DNA of 64,000 nt, from positions 1 through 64,000 of the forward strand of contig NZ_BTPE01000009.1 of NCBI RefSeq assembly GCF_036245645.1, given 5' to 3'. The translations under genes and the position numbers were made by a program. Position 1 is the stretch's first letter, and every line of letters begins with the position of its first letter. A model generated the notes under the pieces. That model did not search any database, had not been told where the DNA came from, and saw only the letters and a program-made list of their open reading frames with translations. This document shows positions 62,094-64,000 of the stretch, one piece after another. This DNA comes from Algoriphagus taiwanensis (GTDB lineage Bacteria > Bacteroidota > Bacteroidia > Cytophagales > Cyclobacteriaceae).

Positions 62094-62786
62094 ATGTTTC
62101 CCCACCTTGTTTCCATCATTTTCTCCTTATTCCTTTTCCTACAGTGCAAAACAGACGAACCCATGGAACTTAAAACCCTAACCTATCTTGCCCTTGGCGA
62201 CAGCTATACAATCGGAGAAGGTGTAGAAGAGGAAGAGCGGTATCCTGTTCAATTGGTAAGCCGACTCAATTCTTTGGGAGGACAATATTTCTTTCCTCCG
62301 AAGATCATTGCAAAGACTGGATGGACTGTGGATGAATTGGAAACGGGAATTAATGCTGCTGAAACCTCAGCCGAAGGCTATGATTTGGTCACTTTGCTCA
62401 TTGGGGTAAACAATCAGTACCGAGGAAGGCCCGTTGCTGACTACGAGAAAGACTTTGAAGCCATGCTTCAGCGGGCTATTGCCTTTGCCCGGGGTAATCA
62501 TGAACATGTCGTGGTGCTTTCAATTCCGGACTGGGGAGTGACTGGCTTTGCTAAAGCTAGAAATACCGATCAAGAAAAAGTAGCCGCTGAAATAGATGCC
62601 TACAATGCGGCAAAAAAGGCGATCTGCGACAAATATGAGATCACATTTATCGATATTACAGAGGAATACCGGCAAATCGGCGGTCAGGCAGAAATGATGG
62701 CCGGAGATCGCTTGCATCCATCCGGACTGGTTTACACCCGCTGGACGGAGAAGCTTTTGGAAGAAGTCAAAAAAATCAATTTCTAA
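62094..62786 (+). CDS. SGNH/GDSL hydrolase lipoprotein
   Basis: Start 62094 gives the lipoprotein signal (MFPHLVSIIFSLFLFLQC); GTG at 62052 would add 14 residues. The 230-residue protein has block I LALGDSYTIGEGV (Ser), a Gly in block II, GVNNQYRGRP (Asn, block III) and DRLHPSGLVY (Asp-x-x-His, block V). It hydrolyses an ester; the likely targets are lipids or acylated sugars in the envelope. It lies between the LD-carboxypeptidase and META genes on one strand. Confidence 0.9.
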   Translation: MFPHLVSIIFSLFLFLQCKTDEPMELKTLTYLALGDSYTIGEGVEEEERYPVQLVSRLNSLGGQYFFPPKIIAKTGWTVDELETGINAAETSAEGYDLVTLLIGVNNQYRGRPVADYEKDFEAMLQRAIAFARGNHEHVVVLSIPDWGVTGFAKARNTDQEKVAAEIDAYNAAKKAICDKYEITFIDITEEYRQIGGQAEMMAGDRLHPSGLVYTRWTEKLLEEVKKINF

Positions 62787-62790
62787 TCCT

Positions 62791-63492
62791 ATGAAGACCT
62801 TACTTATTTTCCTCCAGTTCCTAGCTTTAGCCATGGCTTCTTGTACATCTGAAGAAAAAAGTGAGGTCGAAAACACGCTCCCAACAGAAACCTGGTGGAT
62901 CAATTCGGCCAAAGTCGATTGCATGGGAGTAGGTCCCATGACCTGTTTTCAAATCCAAAAATCTGAATCAATAGAAAGCGGCAAATGGGAGCTTTTTTAT
63001 GATCAAATCGAGGGCTTCAGCTACGAACCTGGAAACTTATATCGGGTAAAAGTAGAGATTACCGAGAAGCCCAAGCCCATTCCTGCAGATGCCTCTTCCC
63101 TCAGCTACAAACTGGTGGAAGTCCTGAGCAAAGAAGCGGACAAGCGATTGGCCCTGACAAACATCTGGAAAGTGGTCTATGTGGGTAGATTTCAGGATCC
63201 AAAATCCTTTAAAAACGGAAATGCGCTGACATTTGAGTTGAATGTATCGGCCGGCACCTACTTTGGAGAAATGGGTTGCAATACGGTGAGGGGGAGTTTG
63301 GTGGTAGAAGACCAATCGAGAATTACTTTGGGGCCCGGAGCCACCACGATGATGGCCTGTCCGGATATGGAAGTGGAAATCGATATGAAAAAAGCTCTTC
63401 AAAAAATCAGCAAATACAAGTTTGACAAAGGCCTGTTGTATTTTTTGGATGAGGAGGAAAAGACCATGATGATGCTGCAGGCGGTGGATTGA
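62791..63492 (+). CDS. DUF4377/META-domain lipoprotein
   Basis: The 233-residue protein has a lipoprotein signal (LLIFLQFLALAMASC), then DUF4377-like strands (about 30-110: WWINSAKVDCMGVGPMTCFQ). A C-terminal META (HslJ-like) domain follows (about 120-230: WKVVYVGRF, GEMGCNTVRGSL, MACPDMEVEIDMKKAL, YFLDEEEKTMMML). META domains are linked to stress or novobiocin resistance in HslJ. Starts 4 nt after the SGNH gene, same operon. Confidence 0.88.
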   Translation: MKTLLIFLQFLALAMASCTSEEKSEVENTLPTETWWINSAKVDCMGVGPMTCFQIQKSESIESGKWELFYDQIEGFSYEPGNLYRVKVEITEKPKPIPADASSLSYKLVEVLSKEADKRLALTNIWKVVYVGRFQDPKSFKNGNALTFELNVSAGTYFGEMGCNTVRGSLVVEDQSRITLGPGATTMMACPDMEVEIDMKKALQKISKYKFDKGLLYFLDEEEKTMMMLQAVD

Positions 63493-63600
63493 TTTATTCA
63501 GGATATTTTCAAGCAGAGAATTTGGATAAATCGGGATAGTTAAGGAGTATTTTTTAATTTCACCGATCAAAATTGAACTACCCTTTTTTGCTCCCAATCC

Positions 63601-64000
63601 ATGAAGATCATCTGCATCGGCCGAAACTACGCCGCTCATATCGAAGAACTCAAAAACGAAAAACCCGGAAAACCTGTCGTTTTCCTCAAGCCGGATACGG
63701 CTTTACTGAAAGGCGGCGCACCCTTTTTTCACCCGGATTTTTCTGAAAATATCCATCACGAAGTCGAACTCGTCCTCAAAATCTCCAAGGAAGGCAAATA
63801 CGTTCAGCCTCAGTTTGCCCATCGCTATTTTGAAGAAATCGGCTTGGGTATCGACTTTACCGCCAGAGATCTTCAGGACCAATGCAAAGCCAAAGGTCTA
63901 CCTTGGGAAATTGCAAAAGCATTCAACGGTTCGGCACCGATCGGAGACTTCAAGTCGGTTTCGGATTTTGCTGATCTCAAAGACATCGACTTCCACTTGG
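63601..64000 (+). CDS. Fumarylacetoacetate hydrolase family protein, cut by right edge
   Basis: From ATG 63601 an open frame continues to the edge (133 codons). It begins MKIICIGRNYAAHIEELKN, carries KPDTALLKG and HHEVELVLKIS (acidic metal ligands of the FAH fold) and GLGIDFTARDLQ. The family hydrolyses or decarboxylates acyl pyruvates. Small family members are about 200-220 residues, so roughly half of the gene is present. Confidence 0.85.
   Translation, partial: MKIICIGRNYAAHIEELKNEKPGKPVVFLKPDTALLKGGAPFFHPDFSENIHHEVELVLKISKEGKYVQPQFAHRYFEEIGLGIDFTARDLQDQCKAKGLPWEIAKAFNGSAPIGDFKSVSDFADLKDIDFHL

Overview
The window looks like a chromosomal segment of a Bacteroidota bacterium of the order Cytophagales, probably Cyclobacteriaceae and close to Algoriphagus. 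This is inferred from protein families seen directly: a type IX secretion C-terminal domain on a large surface nuclease, DUF5777/YceI/Rieske and DUF2807 proteins, many lipoproteins, a 58-residue histone-H1-like protein, and two promoters of the Bacteroidota TTTG/TAnnTTTG kind. No rRNA, tRNA, CRISPR array or complete insertion sequence was seen. The two ends cut genes: a transposase-like N-terminus at the left and a fumarylacetoacetate-hydrolase-family gene at the right.

Layout. 1-4.4 kb: transposase fragment, GT-C-type membrane glycosyltransferase, and a minus-strand operon of Rieske, YceI and DUF5777 proteins. 4.4-4.9 kb: an intergenic array of short hairpin-forming units upstream of smc (4.9-8.4 kb). 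8.5-17.7 kb: an AT-rich accessory island. It holds a three-gene McrBC-like operon (PUA/EVE-like + McrB GTPase, DUF2357/McrC-like nuclease, CoiA-like zinc-finger nuclease), a 42-bp tandem repeat, a small conserved protein, and a 993-residue SF1 helicase fused to a Vsr-like nuclease. 18-25 kb: signalling genes (TPR adenylate cyclase, 7TM histidine kinase and LuxR-type regulator). 25-36 kb: metabolism and envelope (Rieske oxygenase, amino-acid permease, ElaA acetyltransferase, amidohydrolase, ceramidase-like membrane protein, stress protein, M15 peptidase, nuclease, lipoproteins). 37-45 kb: secreted nuclease, Crp/Fnr regulator, Na+/H+ antiporter. 45-51 kb: operon accC-DUF1015-maf, an alpha-oxoamine synthase of the sphingolipid/sulfonolipid type and the histone-like gene. 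51-64 kb: subtilase, LysE exporter, GH3-type enzyme, yggS-DUF423-dacB cluster, hydrolase-sigma-membrane protein operon, LD-carboxypeptidase, SGNH lipoprotein, META protein.

The best candidate for an undescribed system is the 8.5-17.7 kb island. A restriction-like McrBC pair carries a third nuclease-like gene 5 nt downstream and sits next to a helicase-nuclease fusion on the other strand. Other points of interest are the mini-hairpin array before smc, the 42-bp repeat whose reverse strand reads as a 14-residue heptad repeat, and a DUF423 gene without a normal start codon that is joined to yggS by a -1 shift at an A8 run.
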